Assembly (NCBI RefSeq): GCF_035582795.1
Contig: NC_134370.1
Span: forward strand, 46,363,501 to 46,427,500
Length of the DNA: 64,000 bases
Direction of reading: 5' to 3'
DNA from: Mycteria americana
Taxonomy: Eukaryota; Chordata; Aves; Ciconiiformes; Ciconiidae
Shown here: one piece after another, positions 38,530 to 48,839 of the stretch
Layout: each line of letters starts with the position of its first letter
How positions within the stretch are numbered: position 1 is the first letter of the stretch
The notes under the pieces: model-generated
What the model was told of the DNA's origin: nothing
Databases searched by the model: none
What the model saw: the letters and a program-made list of their open reading frames with translations, nothing else
Translations under genes and position numbers: made by a program

Positions 38530-39850
38530 TGTCCTTGAAGATCAAGCAGCTCTCCTGGACCCCTTTGCCCTCCAGGGGGGTTTCTGCCCTTCCGTAGTGC
38601 AGGGTTGCAATTCTACTGTTGGTCTCACTTCTCTCAGTCTCTTTAACTCCACAGTTTCATTGTCACTTCTGCCAAGGCTGCCCTTGGCCATCTTATCTTC
38701 CATCACGTCTTCCTAGGTTGTGCATCAAAGGCCCATCAGAGAATTTTCCCTATTTGGTTTCTCAGCCATATGCATCAGGAAATTGTCTTTAATACATTCC
38801 AGCAAGTGCCTGGACTGCTTGTGCCCAGAATTCTTGCCCTTCCAGTACATATTGGGGTGGTTCAAGTCATGTGTGATTACTCAGGCCTGTGACTGAGAGG
38901 TTTTCTCTAGCTGCCCTGAGAAAGCCTCCTCCGCTTCCTCTTCTAGAGGACCTTGTAGTACATCATCTGTGGTGATCTGTCTTTTGGTCCTTACTCAGAA
39001 ACTCTTCACCAGTTCATCACCAGTAGCAGAGCATTCACAGCACACATTCAAGACACTTCTTTACACAGAGTGAAACTCCTCCTCCTCGCCTTCCCACCCT
39101 ACCTTTCTTGAAAAGCTTGTATCACTCCACTGCAACACACACGTCATGGGAACTATGCCCACCATATCTTCTCAGTCCCAAAGAGGTTATTGCTCTGGAC
39201 TGTGCGCAGACTTCTCATTCCTCCTATTGGTTTCCCTTGCTACATGCACTTGTGTACAGGCATTTGAGATGGGCCCCAAGTCATGCTCCTTTTACAGGAG
39301 AAGTGAGAGATGCTCCACTGTGTTGTGCTGTCCCCAGGACACATCTGCTCTGCCCTTTGTGCTCTCTCTCCTCTGCAGGTTATGGTTACCTTTCCCCAGC
39401 ATAACCAGTGCAAAGGACTCCTGACCAGGCTAGCAGCTCTGCTTGCCAGCTCTTGCTGCACTTTGTCAGATGTAGCCCATCCCTGCCCAGCAGCTGTTGT
39501 TCCTCGCAGAGAACGTTGTTCCCTTAATTATCAATAATAATGCCCTGCCTGTGGCACAAGCCACATAGCCAGGTCCTGACCCAGTGGCTTGTGTCTATTT
39601 CTTTTTGAGCTTTCTTCCCCTCACTGACAAGTTTGATGAGAACACCATCTGAGCTGTGTGACCTTCCCTCTTGCCCCAGCACTATGTAGTTGCCCTTGAT
39701 AGACCAGATATCCATGCTGGTGAGGCCACTGCCCCTACTTCCTCGCTTCCACCATTGGCTCCCCAATTGTCTTTCCTGGCAGAGCAGCCATGAGCAAGGA
39801 CTGCACAAAAGCTCAGGCGTAAGCCTCAGCGTCTTGGCTGTGAATGGCAC
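38530..39850 (-). mobile_element. CR1 LINE fragment, endonuclease part of ORF2 and upstream
   Basis: Reverse-complement CR1 landmarks run in order: GAAGATCAAGCAGCTCTCCT (38536), CTGCCAAGGCTGCCCTTGGC (38669), the 'gaaattgtctttaatacattccag' block (38778), CTGGACTGCTTGTGCCCAGA, 'ggggtggttcaagtcatg' (38854), 'ctcctcctcgccttcc' (39078) and CTTGTGTACAGGCATTTGAG (39249). These belong to the apurinic-endonuclease half of ORF2, absent from most bird CR1 copies because of 5' truncation. The stretch 39540-39750, read as a minus-strand frame, resembles the region just upstream in long CR1 copies, but that part is less certain. It is an old copy, broken by many changes. Confidence 0.8.
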
Positions 39851-40905
39851 AAAAGGTCTTGCAGTAGCCCCAGGGTCATCTGGACAGGAGCTGCCTTCCT
39901 TAGGTGACCCGTGCCTCCCTTATTGTGATCATCAGCAGCAAAGGCTGTTTCTATTTGCTGCTGATCCCACGGTGTAACTCCCTTCCCTTCTGTTGGCAGC
40001 TGCCCTCCTTCTTTGCCATCAGCGTCCTTTTTCCCTGAGCGCATAGTCTGTACTGTTCTTGCTAAAGGAGCGGCATGGTGAGGAATGAAATTGGAGGGTG
40101 GTACTGGAAAAAGGGGGAAGGCAGAGGCTCAGCCAGGACTCAGACCCTGGCCTTTTTACATCAGAAAGCAGAATACCTCCTTCCAGAGAAGAGTTACAAA
40201 GGGGTGAACCAATTTGTCTTGAGTGGCTTGATTTGATTTAGTTTGGAATGGTATTGTTTTAGTTTGTGTTTGGTTTGTTTGGGAAGGTTGGGTTGGACTG
40301 CACAACGCTGGGTTCGATGCGGCTGGGTTGGGTTAGGTTTGGCTTAGTTGGTTTGCTTTTTTCGGGGGGTGGGAATTAACCTGAGTGCCTTTCACAACAT
40401 GGAGCTGGGTGGCATTTTTCTTTGTTGAGATTTTAAGTCCCTAGAGGGGAACCACCCTGTCTGCACCTCAGGAGACCTGAAAATACTTTCTTGTTGGCTT
40501 CCCATACCTTCCCCTTTGATTTCTGTCCTCCCTTCTTTTTATTTCCCCTTCCCCTGCCCTTCCCTTTTCTCCTTGCCCTTTCCTTTTTCTTCAGCTCAGA
40601 GTACAGTGGAGGGGAGGGGAAATCAGACACAGCCCTGACCCTGCCTCCAGACCAATGGGGCCCCCAGAAGAGATGGGAACTCCGCCAGCACTGAGAGAGC
40701 TCCCAACAGCAGCTGACAGAGAGGATCCCACGGCTGTGCTCTGAGGGAAAGAGGTAAGGATGAGGTCCGGCAGGGTCACCACCACTGGGGAGGCCTGGAA
40801 GGCCACTGGTGAGTCAGCACAGTGGGCGACACAGGGCTCACTGCAGCTGCTTGCAAGTGAGGTTGGGCCAGAGGATGCAGAAGGGCTGTATTACAGGAAT
40901 ACCAT
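39851..40905. other. Unassigned stretch with G/T-rich part
   Basis: At about 40215-40360 the plus strand is a degenerate G/T-rich tract of 'ggttt' and 'gggttg' units, a simple repeat-like sequence. A pyrimidine-rich tract follows at about 40500-40600. No gene is supported. Confidence 0.5.
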
Positions 40906-41739
40906 ATTACAGTATCACTGACATAGGAAAGGTCCTCTGTAGGTCATCCAGTTCAGCTCCTCCCTGCTTCTTAAAGCTTGTTCCACTACAGTATGTTGTT
41001 TAGTACTGTGTCCAGTCACTTTCTAAATATGTCCAAAGATGGAGACTCCACAGCTTGTCAGGGCAACTTATTTCAGTGTTTGAACACCTTCTCAGTAGAA
41101 TAAAATAATTCTTACGTTTATGTGGAATTGTCCTGTATACCAATTTATGCCCATCTCCTCTTGTCCTTTCACACTGTACCACTGACAAGAGTTTGTCTCT
41201 GTCGTCTTTACTCCCTCCCAGCAGTTATTTTTACACATTGATAAGATTCCCATGAGCCTTCTCTTCTCCTGTCTAAGTAATTCTTGCTCTCTCAGCCTCT
41301 TCTCACAACACATGCTCCAATCCCTTCATCATCTCCATGGACTTTCACTGGACTCGATCCTTTATGTCTGTGTTTCTCTTGTACTGGGCCACTTAGAAAT
41401 GGACAAGTACCCCACATGTGGTCTCACCATTACTGAACAGAGTAGAATAATCACCTCCTTTGACCTGTCGACAACACTGTTCCTAATGTAACACTGGATA
41501 CTGTTGGCCACCTTTGCTGCAAGGTCACATTGTTGGCTCATTTTTAATTTGGACTCCCAGGTCCCTTTCTGTCAAGCTCCTTTCCAGTTGGTCAGCCCCC
41601 ACTTTGTACTTGTGCATGAGGACCTGCTTCCTCAACACAGGACTTTGTTTTTCTCTTTATTGAAATGCATGAGATCCTGTTAACCTATTTCTCAATCTGT
41701 CAAGGTCCTCTTGAATGGTGGCACAAGTGTCTGCTGTAT
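40906..41739 (-). mobile_element. Older CR1 LINE, part 1 (3' UTR and ORF2 end)
   Basis: Reverse-complement CR1: 'aaaggtcctctgtaggtcatccag' near 40927, CATCTCCTCTTGTCCTTTCA (41152), 'gccttctcttctcctg' (41255), 'ggtctcaccattactgaacagagtagaataatcacc' (41419), GGCTCATTTTTAATTTGGAC near 41536, 'gaccctg/gacctgcttcctcaac' near 41620, and a 'gtcaaggtcctcttgaatgg' block (41699). It stops at CTGCTGTAT (41731-41739), exactly where a younger CR1 begins. Its continuation is found at 43433. Confidence 0.85.
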
Positions 41740-42137
41740 TATAGAATCATAGAATGGTTTGAGTTGGAAGGAACCATCAAAGATCATCCAGCTCACACCC
41801 CACCCCACCCCCACCCCCGCCATGGGCAGGGACATCTTTCACTAGATCAGGCTACTCAAAGCCCCATCCAACCTGACTTTGAACATTTCCAATGATAGGG
41901 CATCCACAACTTCTCTGGACGACCTGTTCGATTGTCTCACAACCCGCATTGTAAAACATTTCTTCCTTATGTCCAATATAAACCTACACTCTTTCACTTT
42001 CAAACCATTGCCCCTTGTCCTGTTAGTGCAGGCCTTGGTAAAAAGTTTGTCTCCATCTGTCTTATAAGCCTCCTTTAAGTATTGAAAGGCCACAAGATGG
42101 TCTCCCTGGAGACTTCTGTTCTGCAGGCTGAACAACA
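41740..42137 (-). mobile_element. Younger CR1 LINE inserted into the older one (3' part)
   Basis: It begins (minus-strand 3' end) with the diagnostic CR1 tail TATAGAATCATAGAATGGTT, followed by 'gttggaaggaaccatcaaagatcatc', a C-rich stretch (41796-41820), GGGCAGGGACATCTTTCACT (41825), CCCCATCCAACCTGACTTTG (41862) and CTCCCTGGAGACTTCTGTTC (42102). The intact tail and junction show it inserted into the older copy. It carries the 3' UTR and the ORF2 C-terminus. Confidence 0.9.
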
Positions 42138-42885
42138 TAACTTCCAGGAGGAAGTTATGATCTTACTGGGCATGGAGGTGAGGCTGACTCATTGGTAGTT
42201 CCCAGGGTCCTCCTTATTACCCGTTTAAAAATGGATGCAATATTCCCTTTTCTCCAGTCACTGGGAACTTCGCGTGACTGCCGTGGCTTTTCAAACATGA
42301 TGGAGAATGGCTTAGCAACTGCATCTGCCAGTTCCCTCAGGACACTGGGATGCATCTCATCAGGTCCCATGGACTTGTGTATGTCCAGGTTTCCCAGGTG
42401 GTCTCAAACCTGATCTTCACTTATGATGGGAGGGACTTCATTCCCCAAGTCCCTGCCTTGAGGCTCAGGGACTTGAGAGATGTGGGAAGTGTGATCGCCA
42501 GTGAAAACTGTGGGAAAAAAAAACTTGTTGAGTACCTCAGCCTTCTCCATGTTGTTGTCATTAGTTCATCTGCCTTCTTCATGAAGGGGGTACATTTTCT
42601 TTAATCTTCCATTTCTGACCAATGTATCTCTAGAAGCTCTTCTTACTATTCTTTGCATCCCTTACTAAATTCAGTTCCAACTGGGCCTTAGCTTTTCTCT
42701 GATCCCATCCCTACACATCAGGGCACTGTCCCAGGATAGAAGTCCCTGGTTCCACTGCCTGTGCGTTTCCTTCTTGCACTTTAGTTCAGTCAGGAGGTCC
42801 TTACTTATCCATGCTGGTCTCCTGCCTTCCTTGCATGATTTCTTACACATGGAAATAGAGAGCTCTTGCACTCATTTTTTTTCAG
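42138..42885 (-). mobile_element. CR1 LINE, ORF2 reverse transcriptase start region
   Basis: Reverse-complement CR1 text: GGTAGTTCCCAGGGTCCTCC (42194), CTTTTCTCCAGTCACTGGGA (42247), GGATGCATCTCATCAGGTCC (42349), ACTGCCTGTGCGTTTCCTTC (42755) and TTCTTACACATGGAAATAGA (42840). It directly follows the younger 3' CR1 piece in the same orientation. The simplest reading is one insertion that has lost about 1 kb of its interior, but two separate copies are possible. It is non-coding. Confidence 0.85.
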
Positions 42886-43432
42886 CGTGACACAGTCTCC
42901 CTATAGTTCTTAGAAAAAGAGTACGCTTATAAAATGGTAATTCTTTTGAAAGATGTCTTCCTAATTCTAATTCCATGGAGATCTCAAGCTTCTGGGTAGT
43001 GGACAGCCACTAGTTAGTTGGGGTGACCATCAGGGCTGCAGCTTAAGCCTGTGGGTGAGCAGAGGAGGCAGCAGCCCAATAACTGGCATCTTTCCACATG
43101 AATTGCCGACACTGCTCCCAACAATTGCCATTCCCTTTTTGCATGCCCTGGGTGCTGGTGCTCCCTAGGGATCAGTTATATATGCCTTCCCGTGGCTTGA
43201 GTTGGCCAGGAGGACAGCCAGCACTGCCCAGCTCTCGCCTGCTCCTCTCCTTTCAGCAGGAGACCTGCTGCCTACTGGCCTGTCCCGCCCCCACACACAG
43301 CCCAAGCGTGTTGGGGACCCAGAAACCCCCTCAGACACCTCCCTGGCTACCTCACAAGCCTGATGTTCCTCTCAGTACAATGCAGATGCAATTGCTGCTT
43401 CTCCTGCTAGCATTGTCTATCTGCAGTTTGAA
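42886..43432. other. Rest of the insertion splitting the older CR1
   Basis: This is not recognised as CR1 ORF2. It lies between the CR1 reverse transcriptase piece and the point where the older CR1 resumes, so it belongs to the inserted block. It may be a CR1 5' region or captured sequence; I cannot tell. Confidence 0.4.
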
Positions 43433-44460
43433 CTGTATCACCCACTCCTCTAAGATTTGTATCATCTTCTAAACTTGCTGAGGATTCACTCTACCCCACA
43501 GGCCGCTAATGGAAAATGTTAAACAGTACAGAATCCATTATCAATCACTATTAGTGTAGAGCTTGAGTGCCTGGCCTCCAATTGGAGTTTGTGCCACTGA
43601 TCAGAACCCTCTGGGCCTGGCACTTCAGCCAGTTTTTAATAATCTCTCTGTCCACTTATCTGGTTCACACTTGATTAATTCTTCTGTGAGCCTATCACAG
43701 GAGTGAGCTGTGAGTGTCTTGTTCAAGTCAAGAAAATCAATATCACTTGCTCTCCTCTTGTCCCCAAGGTAGTGATCTTTTCATTGGAAGCTTAGATATA
43801 CATATCAGAGATGATTTCCCCATCATAAATCCATGCTGACAGCTCCAAATTTCTTTTCTATGCTTCATATGATTGTAAATCATTTGCAGTATGATATGCT
43901 CCATCACCTTCCCAGCAACTGAGGTGTGGCTACCTCAAGTTCCCTGAGTCCTTTTTCTAGCCCTTCTGGAAGACAGAAGGAGTGTTTGCTTTCCTCCAGT
44001 GCTCAGGGACCTCTCCTGATTACTATCACTATTCAAAGACCATTGAGAGTGGCCTGGCATTGACATTGGTGAGCTCCCTCAGCATTCATGGATGCATCCC
44101 ACCAGGGCCAATAGACTTGGGTATACCCAGTATTTAAAAATGTTCCCTAATCTGGTCCACCTCTACCAAGGATAAGTCTTCATTGCTCCACACTTTCCCA
44201 CTGTGCTTAGGAGCCTGTGTTTCCCTAAAGCAAAACTTACCAGTGAAGACTGAAATGAAGAAGGCATTGAGTTCCTTGGTTTTTCCTATGTCCTCTGTTA
44301 CCAGCCTCACCTCCCCCTCCCCTCACATTCAGCAGTGGGCCCACACCTTCTTTAGTCTTCCTTATGCAGCAGATGTACTTGTAGAAGTACATCTGCTTTC
44401 TTATTGCCCCTCAAGGCCCTTGTCAGATTCAGCTCAAGGTGGCAGGTCACGTTGAGAAAT
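43433..44460 (-). mobile_element. Older CR1 LINE, part 2 (ORF2 continuation)
   Basis: It resumes with CTGTATCACCCACTCCTCT and 'atcatcttctaaacttgctgagg', the consensus text expected after the 'ctgctgtat' where part 1 stops. It goes on through GATCAGAACCCTCTGGGCCT (43600), TTCAGCCAGTTTTTAATAAT, 'gatttccccatcataaatccatgctgac' (43816), CTCAGCATTCATGGATGCAT (44078), TGAAATGAAGAAGGCATTGA (44251) and GCAGATGTACTTGTAGAAGT (44369). It covers most of the reverse transcriptase domain. Decay is heavier than in the inserted CR1, as expected if it is older. Confidence 0.85.
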
Positions 44461-45269
44461 TCTCCCTGAATTTGAAGGCCACTGGTGACATGCATGGGGA
44501 GCATGAATCTTGGGGTGGGCAATGACAGAAATGAGGTAGTTTCTGATTGCTACATGAACAGCTCTTTCACGTTTCTTTCACCAAGGTGAGAGTTCGGGGG
44601 TTTCAGGACCCATGGATGTATCAGCCCCCAGAGACTCAAGGCATTCCTGCTTCTGCCCTGATTGCTCCAGCCTGTCCAAGAACCGCTGTGTCCACTCAGG
44701 GGACTGGATCACCACATGTCCCATCTGACCCAAGTGCTTCAGCCTCACCTCCCATGGTGAAATGAATGCCAGGTCCGCCAGCCAATCTTCACATACTACC
44801 TCCCCAGGCCACAATTCACTACACAGGGTTGCAGAGCCCAAATGCTCAGCCAAGGCTCATTCTGGGACACCAATACCTTGTTGACAGATGTCCATTGGCA
44901 CTGAGGAAGGAGAGAGCAGCAGCCAAAATTTCACCTGTCCCCAGGGAAGGTAAAACTTACCCTCTGCATGCACTAATCACCAGAAATCAGATGGGAAGTG
45001 TCAGAGGTACAGGAACTTTGAATCAGGAGAGCAAGTGTGTGAGAAAAGCTACTGCCAGAAGCAAGAAGACAGCACCTCCCAGAGAAGGAGAAGGGCTCTT
45101 GCACAGGCCCCAGGCATCATCCGGCTCAGGGAGCAATAGCAGATGCCCTGGGTGGGAGCCACGGTCAGCTCAGGCTTTTGCACGTTTATTGCTGCCATTG
45201 CAAACTCTGAGACTGTTTCTATAGTCACAGATAGCAAACAGACTGAGGCCCACTCCAAAGGATGTTTGT
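44461..45269. other. Unassigned stretch left of the tRNA locus
   Basis: A minus-strand frame at 44578-44853 (91 codons, with a CEDWLADLAFISPWEVRLKH stretch) looks somewhat protein-like but matches no family I can name and has no visible promoter or splice context. Nothing else is recognised. Confidence 0.35.
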
Positions 45270-45359
45270 TTCCCTTCCCTTCCCTTCCCTTCCCTTCCCT
45301 TCCCTTCCCTTCCCTTCCCTTCCCTTCCCTTCCCTTCCCTTCCCTTCCCTTCCCTTCCC
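45270..45359 (+). repeat. (TCCCT)n microsatellite, about 18 units
   Basis: An uninterrupted run of TCCCT pentamers fills 90 bp. The complementary strand is GGGAA-rich and yields long artificial frames of EGKGR repeats. The array ends precisely where the recently duplicated segment begins. Confidence 0.98.
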
Positions 45360-45561
45360 AAGTATGGAATGGGACACCCCATCCCTGGCCCAGGAAAAAG
45401 AGCCGTGAGCTTTTGGCTCCTTGCCCTGAGCCTCTCCTCAAAGGAGGCCATCCAGGCCTTTGGCCTCTGGGATGAACTTGCTGAGCAAAACAGACCAATT
45501 TGGGCGCGGGTCTCTGTCAGGGAAGGACGCGGGCATCTCTTTCATCACCCTCCTACGTGTT

Positions 45562-45835
45562 GATTTCCTTGTTTCCTACAGGTTCTCCGCTTTCCAGGCT
45601 GAGCCCAGATCCCTGGTTGGAAGAAGCGTGAGGACCTGGTGAAGTCGCCACGGGACATGGCTATGGAGATCCCAGGGAGAAGTCACTTGAGTGAGACCTG
45701 CCTGAGCCTCTGGCCTACTCTTCGTCCTTACGAATCCGCCTTCGTTCCCTGGGCTCGAGGGAGGGCAGAAAAAACAGGCTGTGGCACAGCCTGACGGGCG
45801 TAAGCAAGATCTTCGTGGCCCTCGCTCCTGCCCGG
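45562..45835 (+). repeat. Segment homologous to an inverted copy at 58796-59046
   Basis: It starts with a polypyrimidine stretch ending in CAG (TTCCTTGTTTCCTACAG, 45565-45581), like a splice acceptor, then a block whose best reading includes AMEIPGRSHLSETCLSLWPT and YESAFVPWA. The inverted relative at 58796-59046 keeps the same features in a longer open frame. It may be a decayed exon or part of an unnamed repeat. The second exact copy is at 59461-59734. Confidence 0.5.
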
Positions 45836-46420
45836 AAAAGGGCGGCTTTCCTCCAGCCCGCAACGGCCCTTCCTTGCCGTTGAGCTTTGCCACATCCCTG
45901 GAGACGTGAGTCTCTTCTCCCGTATGGGATTGTGCAGTCTGGATGTCCTGCCTGAACTTACCCCACTGTATTCTGCATATCTACTATGACCGGCAGGAAG
46001 AGATGTCTCTCAGAGTTAGCTTCTCAGAGAGCTGCAGCGCCTTCCTTTACTGAACAATGAAATGGTACTTTATGCGAGACAGAGGCATTCCCTGAAACCT
46101 TCCAGAATGCGGTGCAGCAAGGAGCCAGCAGAGTTACTTTGGCTTGGGGCTTGCTTGTTCGGTTGTTGCAGACTGAACTGGGAGTACCCAAAATGTCCAT
46201 GGGATGGCAGCAAGAGAACATCCATGGAGTTTTCCGTTTCTTCTCGCTCAGCTGTCCACTCTCCAGATGCTCTTTCAGCAGCTGCTCAGCCCGACAAATG
46301 GAACCTTCGTCTCCCAAACAGAAAGCAACCTTAATCCGTGCCTTCTGAGGCGTGCTAAGCCTGCACAGGAAAAGGGGGAAAATGCAGAAGAAAGAGCAGG
46401 TGTGGGTGGTCGGGAGGGGA

Positions 46421-46840
46421 GCTTATGGCCAGTGGGCCAAGGGAAAGACAAGTAGCCTCTCTCAACTAGACTCGCTACCTCAAGGGGACGAAGCTTCTCA
46501 AATCTCTGATTCCAGGGTTGCATAAAGAGAAAACCAACGTTCTTCAGTGTGCTGACAGTCAAAACATCAGTCTGGGCGGTGGGGTCGTATGCGGGCCTTG
46601 GGTTAGTGCAGAATTTACAGACTCCCACTCTGTCATTGGCAATGCCACAAGCAGGTGGAGTTACAAAGAGGGGGATCGTGATTGCGCATGCTCTGATTGC
46701 GCCCTACTGAAATGCCCACCCTAAGCCCATCTTGCAGTCACGCTGCCTGCGTCCAGACCTGAAAACCTGAAAAGCAGCGCTTTCCTCCTTTCCACGCCGT
46801 ATTCATTCCCTGGAGTATATTAACATTCACGTCTGAACAG
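46421..46840 (+). repeat. Segment with a diverged direct copy at 56361-56866
   Basis: From GCTTATGGCCAGTGGGCCAA through GGGTTAGTGCAGAATTTACA and GGTGGAGTTACAAAGAGGG to TAACATTCACGTCTGAACAG, it aligns with the third copy at 56361. That copy has an extra block of about 105 bases near its right end. The near-identical second copy is at 60320-60739. The element's nature is unknown. Confidence 0.8.
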
Positions 46841-48209
46841 CTGTTATCAATCCACAATTCCTGTAACCTCGTCCACCACTCGTAAAGCCTAAAACGGCCC
46901 GTGGCTCCACGTTTAACCACAGAACACCTTCTTTTGAATGGTGTCACGCAACACTATGGGGACAGGCAGCCTTTTTAGGCACCCTCGGTAGAATGTTGTT
47001 GGAATCAATCGTGTCTCATCCTGACGACTCTCCTGGGTGCCCAGGACCCCTTCAACGGAGAAGGGGGTACGTGACCCATGGCTAAAGGCCGCCTGCCCAA
47101 CAAGATGGCCTACCAGGGGTTAGGAGTAGGAGGCACTGGTCACGATGGCATCTGGCAACTGAAATTATTTTTACGCTCCGGTACAGGAAACTTGTGTAAC
47201 TTTTCGTGTCTCCCACTATGCTCTTTTCCAATAAAGGCAGGAGGAGAAAATGAAGACTGGAGACTGAGACAGCTTGTCCTGGGTCTTCGCTGCCAGCTTT
47301 ACCAGAGCCCGGGGTTTAAGACGAGCCCCTGCCTGGGGATGCTGGTGGCTTTGCCCTGGAGAGGCGGTTGGTGCCAGGCCTGTACTTGGCTCCTGGGCAC
47401 AGCACCTGGCCTGGTCACTACATGGTGGGAGGGGAGGGCTCGGCGCTACGGAGCTCCTCCAGAGCCCTGCAATGCCCGGGGCTCCTGGGGGTGGGGGGGG
47501 GCTGCACGAGGCCCTGATAGTGCTATGCCTTCCTACAAATGTGGCTGGGGATGAGAGCGGGGTGGTTTTTGCCCATCTACCCCGTGCCTCTCCCCTGTGG
47601 GTATCCAAGTGAAGCCCTGGACGTTCTCCCAGCCTTTGGCTCGCAGCAGACACCTTTGTCTGACCCACATCTCTGCCCAGCTGGGCTCCCGACAGCGTGC
47701 AAGGCCAGAGGCGCATGGGCAAGCCACTCTCTGGTGGTCTTTCCAGCTTCTGGGGAGAACGGCAACCCCGCTGGTCCCATCTGCAAAACCAGACCCTGCA
47801 GAAAGGCCAAGGAGGAAGCAGGCAAATGTCTGGACGTGGAGGACTCAGCCCAGCGGGGCTTCCAGCGTCTTTGAGATTTATTGCTTCCTGTAACCCACGT
47901 GTGCGCAGCCATCCACAGGATTCGGGGCCTGGGAGCCACCTGGCCTCCTGTGTGGGTCAGCCTGGCGTGAGCAGTAGTAGCTCCCAGGTGCTGGGGAGCT
48001 CTGGGAGATCTCTGGCTGCCCACTGAAGCCTGTAAGGGGGGCACAAAGTGTCCTCCCCACAGTGTGCCCCGGCGAGGAGCAGCACTGGAGGCTCCTGTGG
48101 TAGGAGCAGTTACCATGACTCTGTGGAAGCAAATGGGCTGGAGACTGTGGCAGACTAAGCAGGCAAGGGGATAAGGAGTAAGCATGCTGAGGAAAGCCCT
48201 GAGGGAGCC

Positions 48210-48213
48210 AAAA
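48210..48213 (-). terminator. RNA polymerase III terminator of tRNA-Gln
   Basis: The minus strand reads TTTT beginning six bases after the tRNA 3' end, the standard pol III stop signal. Confidence 0.8.
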
Positions 48214-48218
48214 GGTTG

Positions 48219-48290
48219 AGGTCCCACTGAGATTTGAACTCAGATCGCTGGATTCAGAGTCCAGAGTGCTCACCATTACACCATGGGACC
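48219..48290 (-). tRNA. tRNA-Gln(CUG), copy A
   Basis: This decodes CAG. The minus strand gives a 72-base cloverleaf. The acceptor stem GGTCCCA pairs with TGGGACC without mismatch, and the anticodon arm TCTGGA-CTCTGAA-TCCAG(C) places CTG at the wobble-to-third positions. The T arm CTGAG-TTCAAAT-CTCAG is fully paired, with the canonical B-box TTCAAATC. The A-box TGGTGTAATGGTGAGCA is intact. Compared with the vertebrate sequence I recall, the changes are compensated in the acceptor and T stems, which argues for a functional gene. No intron is present, and CCA is not encoded, as expected in eukaryotes. It lies inside the duplicated segment and has an identical second copy at 62121. Confidence 0.96.
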
Positions 48291-48839
48291 CCCTAGACAT
48301 GTGCTGTCTTACCCCTGTGGCCACCCCAGCTGAGCCATATGCTCCTGGCTGAGCCTGGCCGTCTCTCCATCTCCCAGGTGCAGCCTTCCTCCAGGGCCGC
48401 CGGGCACTCTCTGCTCACACAGGGCCTTTCGAGGGAGTGGCAGAGCTCTTTGCACAAGCCTGGCATGCCCTCTCTTACAAGACCCAGGCTGATAACCTGT
48501 GAGAACCTTGCTTTCGCCTAATTAGACCTGGTTATGAAGTTTCCACCTTAACCTCTTCAACACTGCACCTCACAGAGTACCTTCATGGCCCAGTGATGGG
48601 TCGTTCGATGCTTGCACTTGTGGTCTCTGCTGCTGCCTCCCTTCACCCCCGTGTCGGACAGCCTGCCCGTCTGCCTGTGTAAGTTACTGCCTCTCTCCTG
48701 TTTCCCACCTTGTAGCTCATACTAAGCAGCCATTAACCAGATATCCTTACTCTCGGTTGCAGTCCTAGCCGAGCTCCTGAGCTTGCCGAATGAGGCGAAC
48801 AAGAGAGAGGGCAGCGGACGAGGTTCAGCAGAGGGAAGG

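Noticed and set aside
40300-40330. GGGTTCGATGC resembling a tRNA B-box
   Set aside because: No cloverleaf, A-box or paired acceptor stem surrounds it; it lies in a G/T-rich tract.
45049-45498. Minus-strand frames of repeated EGKGR residues
   Set aside because: They are a translation of the CCCTT microsatellite and not a protein.
47577-48227. 216-codon minus-strand frame (and its twin at 61479-62129)
   Set aside because: It overlaps the 3' end of the tRNA-Gln gene, has no family motif, lies in GC-rich DNA where stops are rare, and competes with frames of similar length on the other strand.
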